The notes under the pieces were generated by a model, which did not search any database, had not been told where the DNA came from, and saw only the letters and a program-made list of their open reading frames with translations. Of a DNA stretch of 64,000 bases, positions 52,372 through 61,350 are shown in pieces. This stretch comes from Sorangium cellulosum So0157-2 (GTDB lineage: Bacteria > Myxococcota_A > Polyangia > Polyangiales > Polyangiaceae). The position numbers and the translations under genes were made by a program. The stretch lies in contig NC_021658.1 of the NCBI RefSeq assembly GCF_000418325.1, forward strand, positions 4,230,001 to 4,294,000, given 5' to 3'. Every line of letters begins with the position of its first letter. The stretch's first letter is position 1.

Positions 52372-54036
52372 TCAGTCGCCGTCGGTGTCGACCTCCGCCT
52401 CGCCCGCCTCTTGCGCGGGCAGCGGCAGCCCGAGCTCGTTCAGGAACGCGCGCTCGATCTGCGCCAGGTGCGCGGCGCGGGCTTCGACGAAGCCGCTTCG
52501 ATCGCTGCGCTTGAGCGCCTCGAACGCCTCGAGAGGGATCCCGTGGCTCGCGAGCACGCGGTCGCGGACGCCATCCGGGATGGCGAGGAGCTGCGCGCGC
52601 GCTGGTTTGCCGGGGACGATGGGCAGGAGGACGCGGTTCGCCGGGTTCGAGGCCAGCGCGCCGGAGCCTGCAGGGAACACGTGCCGGAAGGCGAGGGAGA
52701 TCTTCTCCTGCTCCCAGAGCAGCCGGCGCGCGTCGAGTGGTTCGCCGGTCGTGTCGAGCGGCGAGAGGCGGCAGAAGAGCGTCGTGAGGAGCAGCGTCCG
52801 GACGCGCGCGCTGTTCAGAACGAAGCGCTGAGGGTAGGGACGCGTGGGGCCGGAGAACCACTCGCCCACCAGCGTCGAGAGATCGCCGCGCGCGAGCAGC
52901 CGCATCTCGTCGAGCGCGTCGTTGATCTGCGTCGTGTTGGCGCCGGCGAACCAGCCCGAGAACGACGTCGCCCAGAACCATCGTCGGAGAAGCCACTTGT
53001 CGTCGACATCCGGCTCGGGCTTTCGGTGGAAGAACTCGCCGAGGAGGACCATCTGGTTGGCGTAGGGCAGGAGCTTGTCGCCGGGGACGCCGACCTCCTC
53101 GAGGAGGAAGTGCGCAGCGCGGAGCAGGCCGGCTTCGGCGGCCTCGACGGTGGCGGGAAGCGCATCGTGGAGCGTCTTGGCGAGGTGGGCCCAGTCGGTG
53201 CTGTGCACGTCCGCCGACGCAGCCGCGACGATGGCGCGGAAGATGGCGCTGCGTGCCAACCCCTCGAAGTGATACCCGGCGAGCTGCTCCTGTATCCGGT
53301 CGATGCGGTCCGCGAGGTGGAAGGCGTCTTCGCCCTCACGGTAGGTCAGCGCCGCGAACATCTGATCGGGCGTCATCGACTGCCCCTTGGTGTTGAGCCG
53401 CGAGAAGATGTCCACGGCCTGCTCCAGCGTCCCGCCCTGGATTCGGGTGACCGCGAGCTTGTACGACTTGATCTTCTGCGCGATGCCCTCCGCTTCGGCG
53501 ACGAGCGCGTCCGCTTCCTGCGGGAGCTTTTCCACAACGGCGCGCGACACCTGGAGGAAATCCATGGTCCGCAGCATCGCCCGGAGCGGGAATAGGTGGG
53601 CGGCGGGCTCCTTGTTCGGGACGTGGACGAACTCGTGGGTGCGCAGGTCGTAAAAGATCCACCAGCGCCAGTTGTGGAGCTGGGCGTCCCGAGGGAAGTC
53701 GAGCGGCAGCCTGAGCGCACCGAAGAGCGTCGAGAGCCGCTGCTGGCCGTCGAGCACGTAGGTCACCGGGCTCGTCTCCGGTCTCCGCAGATCGAGCGGG
53801 CCGAAACGGTCGAGGCTCTGCACGGGCTCGGTCGTATCCCACAGCAGCAGGTTGCCGATCGGGTAACCACGCCGGATGCTGTCGAAGACCGCGAGCATGT
53901 CCTCCGGCCGCCAGACGAACGGGCGCTGGAACCGCGGGATCCTGAGCTTCCCGGCCGTGATCTCGCCGAACAGGTCCTCCAGCAGGGCGACCTCGGGCTT
54001 GACGATGGGCGGCGGGGGCTCGTTCGGTGTGACCAT
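52372..54036 (-). CDS. DUF262 protein with HNH-like (DUF1524-type) C-terminus, defence-like operon
   Basis: Protein of 554 aa. The N-terminal DUF262 (ParB/Srx-like) domain is clear: LRIPRFQRPFVWRPEDM (about residues 32-48) and YVLDGQQRLSTLFGALRLP (about 92-110), the DGQQR motif being the nucleotide-binding/hydrolysing site. FSRLNTKGQSMTPDQMFAAL also fits the family. Near the C-terminus FRHVFPAGSGALASNPANRVLLP resembles the H...N core of DUF1524 nucleases. DUF262-DUF1524 proteins include GmrSD, which cuts modified phage DNA, BrxU and SspE. It is the third gene of an operon with a TOPRIM-like protein (17 bp upstream) and an AAA ATPase. The role in defence is inferred. Confidence 0.85.
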   Translation of the reverse strand: MVTPNEPPPPIVKPEVALLEDLFGEITAGKLRIPRFQRPFVWRPEDMLAVFDSIRRGYPIGNLLLWDTTEPVQSLDRFGPLDLRRPETSPVTYVLDGQQRLSTLFGALRLPLDFPRDAQLHNWRWWIFYDLRTHEFVHVPNKEPAAHLFPLRAMLRTMDFLQVSRAVVEKLPQEADALVAEAEGIAQKIKSYKLAVTRIQGGTLEQAVDIFSRLNTKGQSMTPDQMFAALTYREGEDAFHLADRIDRIQEQLAGYHFEGLARSAIFRAIVAAASADVHSTDWAHLAKTLHDALPATVEAAEAGLLRAAHFLLEEVGVPGDKLLPYANQMVLLGEFFHRKPEPDVDDKWLLRRWFWATSFSGWFAGANTTQINDALDEMRLLARGDLSTLVGEWFSGPTRPYPQRFVLNSARVRTLLLTTLFCRLSPLDTTGEPLDARRLLWEQEKISLAFRHVFPAGSGALASNPANRVLLPIVPGKPARAQLLAIPDGVRDRVLASHGIPLEAFEALKRSDRSGFVEARAAHLAQIERAFLNELGLPLPAQEAGEAEVDTDGD

Positions 54037-54053
54037 GGGCTGCGCCGGAAAGC

Positions 54054-55031
54054 TCAGACGAGGGCCTCTATGATGTCAAGGAGCCGGGAGATCTCGCCGG
54101 GGTTGGTCGCGCAGCGCTCCTCGACGGCCGCTGCGGTGATCTCGGAGCGTGTCGTCAAGAACAGACGCCACGCGTGGTCGCCAAATCCGCCGCAGAGCTT
54201 GCGGAGAACGTCCTGGGCGAGCCCATCGAAGAGCCCCTTGTGCTCCGGGGGCACGGAGACGTCGCCCTCCCGTGTCTTCGGCCGCTTGAAGCCTTCCTTC
54301 ATGTTGTAGTGATCCCGCTGGGCGTCGTTCAGGGCGTCGAAGAACGCCTCGAACACGTCCCGCTTCCCCTGGTGTTTCAGCGACCCCTTCGGCAAGTAGC
54401 TCTCGATCGAGCGCTTGTGCAGGACGTGGCCCGGCACCCCGTGGTGCGCGCAGCAGGCGTGCAACGCCTTGATGGCTTCCGTGTCGTTGTGCCCGGGATG
54501 CATGCGATCGCTGTCGCAGAGCACGAAGATCCGACACGGGCCGGGGACGTTGCCGATGAGCTCGTTGACGCGCTTCTCGAGCTCGCCGAACCCGCCAGCG
54601 TGGACGACATCGACCCAGCCGCGCGCGATGGCTGTCTCCAGCTCGCTTCGTCCGAAGGCCCGGACCATCGCCTTGAGGAAGGCGCCGTCGCTCTCGCGGT
54701 TCTCGACGACGACGTAAGCCGGGGCTTCGAGGCAGCGCCTTGCCTCGTCCGGAGCGAGGTCAGCGCCGACGACGATCACGAGCGTGTGCGCCCGGCGGTT
54801 CGGGGAAGCGTAGAGCGCCTCGGTGTAGGACTTCCGCATGATCTCGAGCGTGCGCCGCGCCTCGCGGCTGCCAGCATCGCCCGCGATCCAGCGGCTCGCC
54901 TCAATGGCGTCGGGATCGTCGATTTCCCAGACGTGGCGCCCTTCGACGAAGGCATCGATGATCCGCGCCAGCGCGCGCCACGCGGTGTCGTCTTCGCGCT
55001 CGAGCACATCCTGCGAGAAGCGGACCCTCAC
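54054..55031 (-). CDS. TOPRIM-like (DUF4435/AriB-like) protein
   Basis: Protein of 325 aa. Residues about 100-215 resemble a TOPRIM nuclease fold: AYVVVENRESDGAFLKAMV supplies the first-strand glutamate, IFVLCDSDRMHPG the D-x-D motif, and HVLHKRSIESYLPKG the (K/R)R-x-IE-x-YL motif seen in DUF4435-type and OLD-associated TOPRIM proteins. The first 95 residues and last 100 are helical without clear matches. The start overlaps the ATPase stop by four bases (ATGA), so stoichiometric synthesis is likely. The pair ATPase plus separate TOPRIM protein is the layout of PARIS (AriA/AriB) and a split version of OLD nucleases. Assignment rests on a few motifs. Confidence 0.65.
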   Translation of the reverse strand: MRVRFSQDVLEREDDTAWRALARIIDAFVEGRHVWEIDDPDAIEASRWIAGDAGSREARRTLEIMRKSYTEALYASPNRRAHTLVIVVGADLAPDEARRCLEAPAYVVVENRESDGAFLKAMVRAFGRSELETAIARGWVDVVHAGGFGELEKRVNELIGNVPGPCRIFVLCDSDRMHPGHNDTEAIKALHACCAHHGVPGHVLHKRSIESYLPKGSLKHQGKRDVFEAFFDALNDAQRDHYNMKEGFKRPKTREGDVSVPPEHKGLFDGLAQDVLRKLCGGFGDHAWRLFLTTRSEITAAAVEERCATNPGEISRLLDIIEALV

Positions 55032-56311
55032 GCGTGCTCCCGCTGGGCGGCGCGGATCGCCTTCGCCTCCTCGAAGTCCTCCGAGAACACGCCGCGGGGC
55101 CAGTCGGATACGTCTCCCGTCGGCAGGATCTCGATCCGCTTTAGCTCGCTGCCGCCTTGAGGGGCGTCGTCGACCCAGTAAAGGCTGACTCGCTCCGGAT
55201 CGAGCTGCTTCTCGGCGATGCGCCGCCGTACGCGCAGCACGAAGTTCTCCGAGTGCGTCTCGATGATGAACCGCGCGCCTTGCTGCTTCGCCGCCTCGAT
55301 GTACAGGTCGGCGAGGTCCCCGTGCGCGCCGGGATGCAGGTGCAGCTCGGGTTGCTCGACGATCTCGATGCCGCCGGTCTTGCCGGTGACCACCTCGAAC
55401 TGGCGCTGGACGACGAGGGGCAGGACCTGGCTCAGGCCGGTTCCAACGTCGGCGATGTTCACCTCGATGGCCGGGTTCGTGGGGTTTCGCAGGACGACCG
55501 AGAACGAGTCACCTTGCCGGGCGATGCTGAGGGGCCAGCCGCCGAGGTGCCTCTGGTACCATTCGCTCACGCGCTGCAGTACTTCGCCGCGCCGCCGTAG
55601 GTAGTCGGCTGCGAGCAGCGCGGGCGCGTTGGCCCCGCGGCGCCCGACGCTCTCGGGGTTGCCGCCCGGGAAGCGGTAGAGGCGCTGCGGGGCCTCGCGG
55701 AACGGGCCGAGGTAGCCGACGCGCGCGAGCACCGTACTCACGAGCATGGTGAACTCCGCGAAGACCATTGCGGATGGGGTCATGCCCATGCGGTCGAGAT
55801 GCGCGAAAATTGTTGGGTCCGGCAGTAACCCGCGAAAGGCGACATTGACCTCTCGCGTGGCGCCATCGAGCTGAAGCCGGTAAGGAGCCGGATCTTCGAG
55901 CGGGTTCGTCCCGATCCAGGTGAGCTTCAGCGGCGGGGCGCCAGTCACGCGCAGCTCGAACGCGGAGACCACCTGCAGCATGTACTCGCTCACGTGCTGG
56001 ATCTTGGCCCACACCTCCACGCGTCTTTCTGTGTCGTCTTCGAAGGCGGCGCCGAGCCCGATGGCGCCGTGCGGGGTGCGGTTGTGGATCAGGTCGAGGA
56101 ACGACGCGCCGAAGTCGACGCCGTCGACCTCGAGCTCGACCGGGGACTCGGCCCTGCCGGACAGCGCGCGCGAGAGGAGCAGCGGCAGGCGGGCCGCGGC
56201 GCTCTTGCCGGCGCTGTTGCGGCCGATGAGCAGCGTGAGCGGACGCAGCTCGAGCGACGCCGGGCGATGGAATGCCTTGTAATTCTCGAAGCGCAGCTCG
56301 ACGAGCTCCAT
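55028..56311 (-). CDS. AAA_15/DUF3696-type ATPase (AriA/OLD-like)
   Basis: ABC/SMC-like ATPase of 427 aa. Walker A LTLLIGRNSAGKSAAARLPL (about residue 28), a signature-like region (VGTGLSQVLPLVVQ, about 305), Walker B IEIVEQPELHLHPGAHGDLA (about 330) and the H-loop FIIETHSENFVLRVRRRI (about 360) are in the order seen in OLD, RecF and DUF3696 proteins. No TOPRIM domain is fused; a TOPRIM-like protein is encoded by the next gene. GGAGG lies four bases before the ATG at 56311. First gene of the operon. In PARIS such an ATPase senses a phage anti-restriction protein and releases the toxin; here that is analogy only. Confidence 0.88.
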   Translation of the reverse strand: MELVELRFENYKAFHRPASLELRPLTLLIGRNSAGKSAAARLPLLLSRALSGRAESPVELEVDGVDFGASFLDLIHNRTPHGAIGLGAAFEDDTERRVEVWAKIQHVSEYMLQVVSAFELRVTGAPPLKLTWIGTNPLEDPAPYRLQLDGATREVNVAFRGLLPDPTIFAHLDRMGMTPSAMVFAEFTMLVSTVLARVGYLGPFREAPQRLYRFPGGNPESVGRRGANAPALLAADYLRRRGEVLQRVSEWYQRHLGGWPLSIARQGDSFSVVLRNPTNPAIEVNIADVGTGLSQVLPLVVQRQFEVVTGKTGGIEIVEQPELHLHPGAHGDLADLYIEAAKQQGARFIIETHSENFVLRVRRRIAEKQLDPERVSLYWVDDAPQGGSELKRIEILPTGDVSDWPRGVFSEDFEEAKAIRAAQREHA

Positions 56312-56625
56312 GCAGCCTCCCCCGCGCAGCAGCGGCGCGTGCGTGGTGCTCCAGGTGCTCGAGCCGCACGCGTGCCGCCGGGGCGCGGTGGCCGGTATAG
56401 CGCGCGGTCGCGGGGCTGATCCAGCCTCCATGGCGGGCAGGCGCCAGCGCGGCGTGGCGTCGGAACGTCCGCGAATCAGGCGTAGCGCGCGCGTTGGAGG
56501 GCATCCTGCCGCTGCATCCGAGCCTCCACGTTCCGGGGCCACCGCTGCGAGGGCGCGTCCCCAACGCTCCCGGGATACGGGTTACTGCCGCTCCGCTCGC
56601 GCTATCTGGCGGCGTGGGCCCGGTC
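56312..56625. other. Region between the defence-like operon and the repeat array
   Basis: 314 bp without a recognisable gene on either strand; presumably holds the promoter of the ATPase gene. Confidence 0.5.
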
Positions 56626-57041
56626 CCCGTCGGAGATGGCCCTGCACCCCGGTCGCTGGGGGTTCGACTCCCGTCGGAGGTGGCCGTGGGCCAGGCAGCC
56701 GGGGGGTTGGACCCCCGTCGGAGGTGGCCGTGAGCCAGGCAGCCGGGGGATTGGACCCCCGTCGGAGGTGGCCGTGAGCCAGGCAGCCGGGGGATTGGAC
56801 CCCCGTCGGAGGTGGCCGTGAGCCAGGCAGCCGGGGGATTGGACCCCCGTCGGAGGTGGCCGTGAGCCAGGCAGCCGGGGGATTGGACCCCCGTCGGAGG
56901 TGGCCGTGAGCCAGGCAGCCGGGGGATTGGACCCCCGTCGGAGGTGGCTACGAGCCAGGCAGCCGGGGGGTTCGACCCCCGTCGGAGGTGGCCTTGGGCC
57001 AGGCAGCTGGGGGGGTCGACCCCCATCGGAGGTGGCCGTGC
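56626..57041. repeat. Tandem array of about nine 44-bp hairpin repeats
   Basis: GTCGGAG recurs at exactly 44-bp steps from 56629 to 56981 (nine times), with ATCGGAG at 57025. Inner units are identical and the outermost are diverged. Each unit contains a perfect 6-bp stem CGGGGG/CCCCCG with loop ATTGGA; diverged end units have GTTCGA loops and look like a tRNA T arm. There are no spacers, and the frames open across it (both strands) encode only the repeat, so it is non-coding. It starts about 315 bp upstream of the ATPase gene. Confidence 0.9.
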
Positions 57042-57178
57042 ATCCGATCGCGTCGGGGTCGACCGCGGTCGAGGAGATGACCGCCTCGTTTGCGCCTGAT
57101 TCGACCCGCAGCGGAGACCAGCTCCAGCGTGCCGTCGGAGCTCTCTCGGTCGAGGAGAGCCGCCCTCCTTGTTCCTTC

Positions 57179-57757
57179 TTACAGCACGGCCGCGTTCACG
57201 AGCTCGCGCACGATGCCGAGCAGCCGGTCGTAGTGCTCCGGGACGGGCCGCAGGCCGGCGCAGTGCACCACGAGCCCGCCGGGGCGGAGCTCGAGGTGAC
57301 CCTGGAAGCCGCGGCGAGCGAGGCGCTTGCGCAGGCGCGGGTGGAACGCGGCGGCGGCCTCGCGCGGCGAGGCGGCGAAGGTCGTCACGTGGGCGTCCCA
57401 GAGCGCGTCGCCGAGGACGACCCGGGGCGGCGGGGCGCTCTCGATGAAGGCGACGCGGGTCAGGAAGTGCTCGCCGACGCGCATCGCGGCGCGGCGCTGG
57501 AGCGCCGGGTGCGCCGCGAAGCCGAGCAGCGTGCGCTCGAGCGGCTCGGCGTCGCCGTCCGCGTACCACGGCTCGGCGATGACCGCGTGCCCGGGGTTCG
57601 CCGTCCACGTGCACGAGGAGAGGTAGGCGGAGGGGGGCGCGATCGTGTCGTACGGCTCCCAGCGGCGGAACCAGGCCTCGTCGGGGCGCGCGGTGAAGGC
57701 GAGGCCCCGCCGGGCAGCCCACGCTGCGATGAGCTCGGAGCCGAACGAAGGCGGCAT
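57179..57757 (-). CDS. Uncharacterised 192-aa protein
   Basis: Protein of 192 aa with no recognised family. It begins MPPSFGSELIAAWAARRGLA and includes the aromatic stretches FRRWEPYDTIAPPSAYLSS and EPWYADGDAEPLERTLLGF; no signal peptide or membrane segment. The globular pattern and steady codon bias support coding. It starts 11 bp after the stop of the upstream secreted-protein gene, so it is probably the last gene of that operon. The TAA stop, rare in such GC-rich DNA, is followed by the repeat array. Confidence 0.62.
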   Translation of the reverse strand: MPPSFGSELIAAWAARRGLAFTARPDEAWFRRWEPYDTIAPPSAYLSSCTWTANPGHAVIAEPWYADGDAEPLERTLLGFAAHPALQRRAAMRVGEHFLTRVAFIESAPPPRVVLGDALWDAHVTTFAASPREAAAAFHPRLRKRLARRGFQGHLELRPGGLVVHCAGLRPVPEHYDRLLGIVRELVNAAVL

Positions 57758-57768
57758 GGCCTGCGAGG

Positions 57769-58935
57769 TTAATCCCCGCGACGGCGCCCCGGAAGCCTCC
57801 GCCGCCACGCCGCGGCGAGCGCGCCGGCGCCGAGCGCCATCCAGGACGCCGCGCCCGCGGCGCCGCCGCGCCCGGGCAGGTCGCAGGAGCACCGGCCGTA
57901 GAGGCCCACCGTCGTCGTGGTCGTTCCGTCGTCGTTGCCGTCGTCGTCCACGGGGCCTCCGGGTCCTCCCTGGCCTGCGGTCACGGACGCGCCTCCGGCG
58001 TTGCCGTCCGGTCCGCCGCTGCCGCCCACGCCCCCCGCGCCGCCGTCGTCGGCGCAGCGCGTGACGTGGAGGGGGCGCGTGCGCGTGCAGTCCGTCGGCG
58101 AAGCGCAGCGCGGCTCGGAGAGCGCGGCCGGCGCGCCGCCGGCGCCGATCTCGCCGAGGGCCGGGTAGGCGACCTCGGTCTTTTCCCAGCGCCCGCCGGT
58201 GTGCTCCATCCGGCCGAACACCCGCTCCTGGTACGGGGCGGCGCCGCCGATCGCCGGATCGTAGACGCCGCGCCCCGCGTCGTAGTTGGGGTTGTTCGGA
58301 TTGTTGACGTACGACAGCCCGTTGTACGCCCACACGGCGCTGTACCAGTGCTCGACGATCGCCGGCTGCCGGTCGCCGACGCAGCGCGTGGCCTTCCACT
58401 TCATCGCGAGGATGTGCGTGCCCGTGGCCGCGTTGTACGTCGGGTCCGCGGCCACGCGGCGCGGATCGAAATCCGGGCTGTCGCCGCCGCGCATGCCGCT
58501 CGTGATCTGCGAGGCGCCGTAGCCGCAGTCGAACGAGATGATCGTCCGCGAGCTCGCCCCCGCCTGGTCCATCGGCCGGTCCGGCGCGCAGAACTGCTGC
58601 CACCCCGACTCCTGCATGGCGATCGCCTTCAGCAGCTCGCACGGGAACGTCGCGTCGACCTGCCGCGGCGCCTCGGGCTTCTCGCAGCCCTGGCCGAGAT
58701 CGATGGTCTCCGGGCCGGCGTCCCCCCAGGCCGCGGGGCCCTGCGAGACGAGATCGAAGATGGCGTTCCACTCCGCGACCGACGGGTTGATCCCGGGCAC
58801 GGCCTCGATCGCGCACCCGCGATCGTTGTAGGCGCTCGACGCGGTGAAGCAGGGGCAGTACGCCGCGCGGGCGGCGGGCGCCACCAGCGCGGCCGCGGAG
58901 ATCGCCGCCGGGACCAGGAGAAGGCGGCTCCTCAC
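57769..58935 (-). CDS. Secreted transglycosylase-like protein with C-terminal sorting-like tail
   Basis: Exported protein of 388 aa. Signal peptide RSRLLLVPAAISAAALVAPA to ARAA. Residues about 85-200 resemble an SLT-type lytic transglycosylase: CELLKAIAMQESGWQQFCAP (catalytic Glu in MQESGW), FDCGYGASQITSGM, and THILAMKWKAT with WAYNGLSYVNNPNNPNY. Then comes a Gly/Thr-rich linker (about 295-345) and a tail with CSCDLPGRG, a hydrophobic helix and RRR, the pattern of MYXO-CTERM-like sorting signals. GTG start overlaps the upstream stop (GTGA), with AAGGAGG four bases before it. Likely remodels peptidoglycan, anchored at the surface. Confidence 0.8.
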   Translation of the reverse strand: MRSRLLLVPAAISAAALVAPAARAAYCPCFTASSAYNDRGCAIEAVPGINPSVAEWNAIFDLVSQGPAAWGDAGPETIDLGQGCEKPEAPRQVDATFPCELLKAIAMQESGWQQFCAPDRPMDQAGASSRTIISFDCGYGASQITSGMRGGDSPDFDPRRVAADPTYNAATGTHILAMKWKATRCVGDRQPAIVEHWYSAVWAYNGLSYVNNPNNPNYDAGRGVYDPAIGGAAPYQERVFGRMEHTGGRWEKTEVAYPALGEIGAGGAPAALSEPRCASPTDCTRTRPLHVTRCADDGGAGGVGGSGGPDGNAGGASVTAGQGGPGGPVDDDGNDDGTTTTTVGLYGRCSCDLPGRGGAAGAASWMALGAGALAAAWRRRLPGRRRGD

Positions 58936-60143
58936 GGCTCCTCCTTCGCGGTGGTGAAGCCGGCGACGGCGATGCGCGCGCCGGACGGCGCGGGGATCGC
59001 GAAGGCCTCGCCGCTCTCCGCGTGGATCGCGAAGGGGACGGCGAACGCGGAGGGGTTCGTGTGCAGCGCGGCGACCCACGCCCCGTCCGGCGAGACGGCC
59101 TGGATGGCGTCGACGCCGGCGCCGAGCGGGCCGCGGACCTCGGCGCTGGCGCCGACCACGCGGAGCCCGGCGGCGCGATCGGGCGTGTACGCGAGCCCGC
59201 CGCCCGGCCAGGCGTGCGGGGCGAGGCCGCTGTTCGCGCTCACCTCGAGCCGGGCGCGCTTGCCGCGGGCGAGGTCGAGGCGATCGATGACCCACAGGCC
59301 GGGATCGGTCTCGTGCCGCTCCTGGAACACGAGCGCGCCCGTGGTCGCGTCGACCGAGAAATCGCGCGCGAACGGCGGGATCGACGGGGCGAGCACGCGC
59401 GTCGCGCCCGAGTCGGGGTTCACGAGGACGAGGTCGGCCGACCCCGGGGAGACGCGGTAGACGACGAGCTCGCCGTTCCACGCGCCGGCGAGGAAGGCGA
59501 GGTAGCCCGTGTGCCGGTGCGCGGTGCGCGTCGCGCCGGTGGCGAGGTCGACCTCGTCGATCGTGAGCGCGTCGACCCGGAGCCGCGCGAGGTCGCCGTC
59601 CATCGGCGGCTCCGGGCCGGCGACGCCGCGCGAGACGAAGACGCGCCCGTCGGCGGTGACGAGCGGGCGGCTCGCGTGCACCACGCCGTCGCAGAGCGCG
59701 ACCGGCTCGGCGTGCGGCTCGACGCGGAAGAGGGTCGCGTTGAACGAGCGATCGCGCGACGGGCGCGTATCGGCGGTCGCGACGACGATAGGCGTCCGCG
59801 GCACGACGCGGGCGCGGACGACCGCGTCGCCGAGGTGCTGGAGCGTGGCGAGCGCGGGGCCGGCCTGGGCGCCCCCGACGGCGGCGATGTGGAGCGTGGT
59901 CCGGGTCGCCCCCGGCGACGTCGCGAGGATCGCGACCCGGGCGGCGGCGCTCGCGGCGGGCGCCGCGGCGGCCGCGGGCACGAGGAGGTGGCCGATCCGC
60001 GCGAGCGCGGGCGCGGGGGACTCGCCGCGGGCGAGCACCGCGGCTCCCGCGACCGACAGCGCGGCGAGCAGCGCGCCCGGAAGCGCGACTCTGTTCAGAG
60101 AGGACCGTGTGAGGAGCAAGCGAGCGGAGGAGCTGAGACGCAC
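58932..60143 (-). CDS. Secreted TolB-like beta-propeller protein
   Basis: Exported protein of about 403 aa. The N-terminus has a hydrophobic export segment (VALPGALLAALSVAGAAVLA, about residues 18-37). The rest consists of beta-propeller-like blades with GVVHASRPLVTADGRVFVSR, LVLVNPDSGATRVLAPSIPP and VDAIQAVSPDGAWVAALHTN, similar in style to TolB/WD40-type periplasmic propellers. No catalytic motif is seen. GTG start at 60143 lacks a clear ribosome binding site. Overlaps the transglycosylase gene by four bases, so the two are co-translated and may act together on the envelope. Confidence 0.72.
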   Translation of the reverse strand: MRLSSSARLLLTRSSLNRVALPGALLAALSVAGAAVLARGESPAPALARIGHLLVPAAAAAPAASAAARVAILATSPGATRTTLHIAAVGGAQAGPALATLQHLGDAVVRARVVPRTPIVVATADTRPSRDRSFNATLFRVEPHAEPVALCDGVVHASRPLVTADGRVFVSRGVAGPEPPMDGDLARLRVDALTIDEVDLATGATRTAHRHTGYLAFLAGAWNGELVVYRVSPGSADLVLVNPDSGATRVLAPSIPPFARDFSVDATTGALVFQERHETDPGLWVIDRLDLARGKRARLEVSANSGLAPHAWPGGGLAYTPDRAAGLRVVGASAEVRGPLGAGVDAIQAVSPDGAWVAALHTNPSAFAVPFAIHAESGEAFAIPAPSGARIAVAGFTTAKEEP

Positions 60144-60297
60144 GGTGGAAGAGTAGACGATGGGCCCGCGAGCGCTCGCCCGCGGGCGGTCCGGCGCTCC
60201 CCGCGGCGGCGCGCCTCCGCGGGCCAGGGCCGCGGATCGCGCCCCTCGTGGCGCGCCGGCGCCGGCTCGGAGGCCGGCGGCGCGCCGGGAAATCTGC

Positions 60298-61164
60298 TCA
60301 GAAGCGGCCCGACACGCCGACCCCGGCCGCGCCCGGACCGGCGACCGGGGTCAGCCGGATCCCCGCGGAGGGCGCAGGCGAGCTGGCGGCCGGCCGGGGC
60401 TGGTTGAACCCGAGCTCCCAGATGAGGCCTCCCGCGACGCCGGCGGCGCCCAGCCCGAGGAGCACGCCGCCGACGGTCGCGTGGGTGCGGCCCTGGTTGC
60501 CCAGTTCGGCCACGTCCGGCTCGCAGTCGACGCGCGACGGACAGCTGTCCTCGGCGGCGCCGATGTCCGAGAAGCCGCTCGAGGTCAGGATCCCGCCGAC
60601 CAGCAGCGTGACCACGCCGGCGCCGGTCGCGACCCACGGCGCATACCCGTACGGGGGCTGCGGCGGCGGAGGCGGCTCCGCGGAGAGGCTCGGGGTCGCC
60701 GAGGCGGTGGGGAGCGTCGGCGGCGGCACGGGCGCGGACGCCGACTCGCTGGCGGTCGGGGTTGGCGCCGGCCGGATGGAGTTCCTGAGGTTCTGGATCT
60801 TGTCTTGGATCGTCTGCGCGTCGGTCGCGTCCGGCATGCGGGCCAGGTACGTCTCCAGCGCGGTGACCGCCTCGGCGCGGTCGCCCTTCTTCTCGTACGC
60901 GTTGGCGATGTTGATGAGCACGGCGTGCGCCGCGCAGTCGAGCCGGTAAGCGTCCTTCCAGTACTGGATGGCGCGGTCGTAGTCGGCCCGCTCGTAGAAC
61001 TGCGTGGCGGCCTTGTGCGCGCCCTTGGCGCCTTCCAGGTCAGCGGGCGTCGCCGTGCGGTTGCACTCGGGGTACTCGATGGCCGGATCTCCTGCTACGG
61101 CCAACCCCGCGGCGAGGAACATCCCCGCGCCGAGACCGACCAGCCAAGTCCGAAGCACACGCAT
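60298..61164 (-). CDS. TPR-containing exported protein with two C-terminal membrane helices
   Basis: Protein of 288 aa. Signal peptide MRVLRTWLVGLGAGMFLAAG to AVAG. Two or three TPR-like repeats (HKAATQFYERADYDRAIQYW, AVLINIANAYEKKGDRAEAV) occupy about residues 40-125. A Pro/Ser/Thr linker follows, then two hydrophobic segments (VATGAGVVTLLVGGILTSSG and VGGVLLGLGAAGVAGGLIWE, about 190-255) separated by a loop with two cysteines. This layout is common in myxobacterial envelope proteins of unknown function. GGAGG lies nine bases before the ATG. Confidence 0.75.
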   Translation of the reverse strand: MRVLRTWLVGLGAGMFLAAGLAVAGDPAIEYPECNRTATPADLEGAKGAHKAATQFYERADYDRAIQYWKDAYRLDCAAHAVLINIANAYEKKGDRAEAVTALETYLARMPDATDAQTIQDKIQNLRNSIRPAPTPTASESASAPVPPPTLPTASATPSLSAEPPPPPQPPYGYAPWVATGAGVVTLLVGGILTSSGFSDIGAAEDSCPSRVDCEPDVAELGNQGRTHATVGGVLLGLGAAGVAGGLIWELGFNQPRPAASSPAPSAGIRLTPVAGPGAAGVGVSGRF

Positions 61165-61350
61165 CCGAGCCGCCCTCCACGAGAAGTGGGCGCAGCATAC
61201 TGATCCGTTTCGCCGGCAGCGAGAAAAAGGCATCACGGCGGACTTCGGGGCAATGCGCTCGGCCCGTCGACCGCGGGGCGGGCGGCCGAGCGAGGCGGCG
61301 GGCCGGATCCGGCGCCCGCCGGCGCGACCACCGCCGCGGCTTGATCGTCG

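Noticed and set aside
56626..57041. CRISPR array
   Set aside because: The 44-bp units are directly adjacent with no unique spacers, and no cas gene is near.
56640..57770. Plus-strand repeat protein across the 44-bp array and beyond
   Set aside because: The sequence is only translation of the non-coding repeat followed by the complement of the 57179-57757 gene; no ribosome binding site and no plausible fold.
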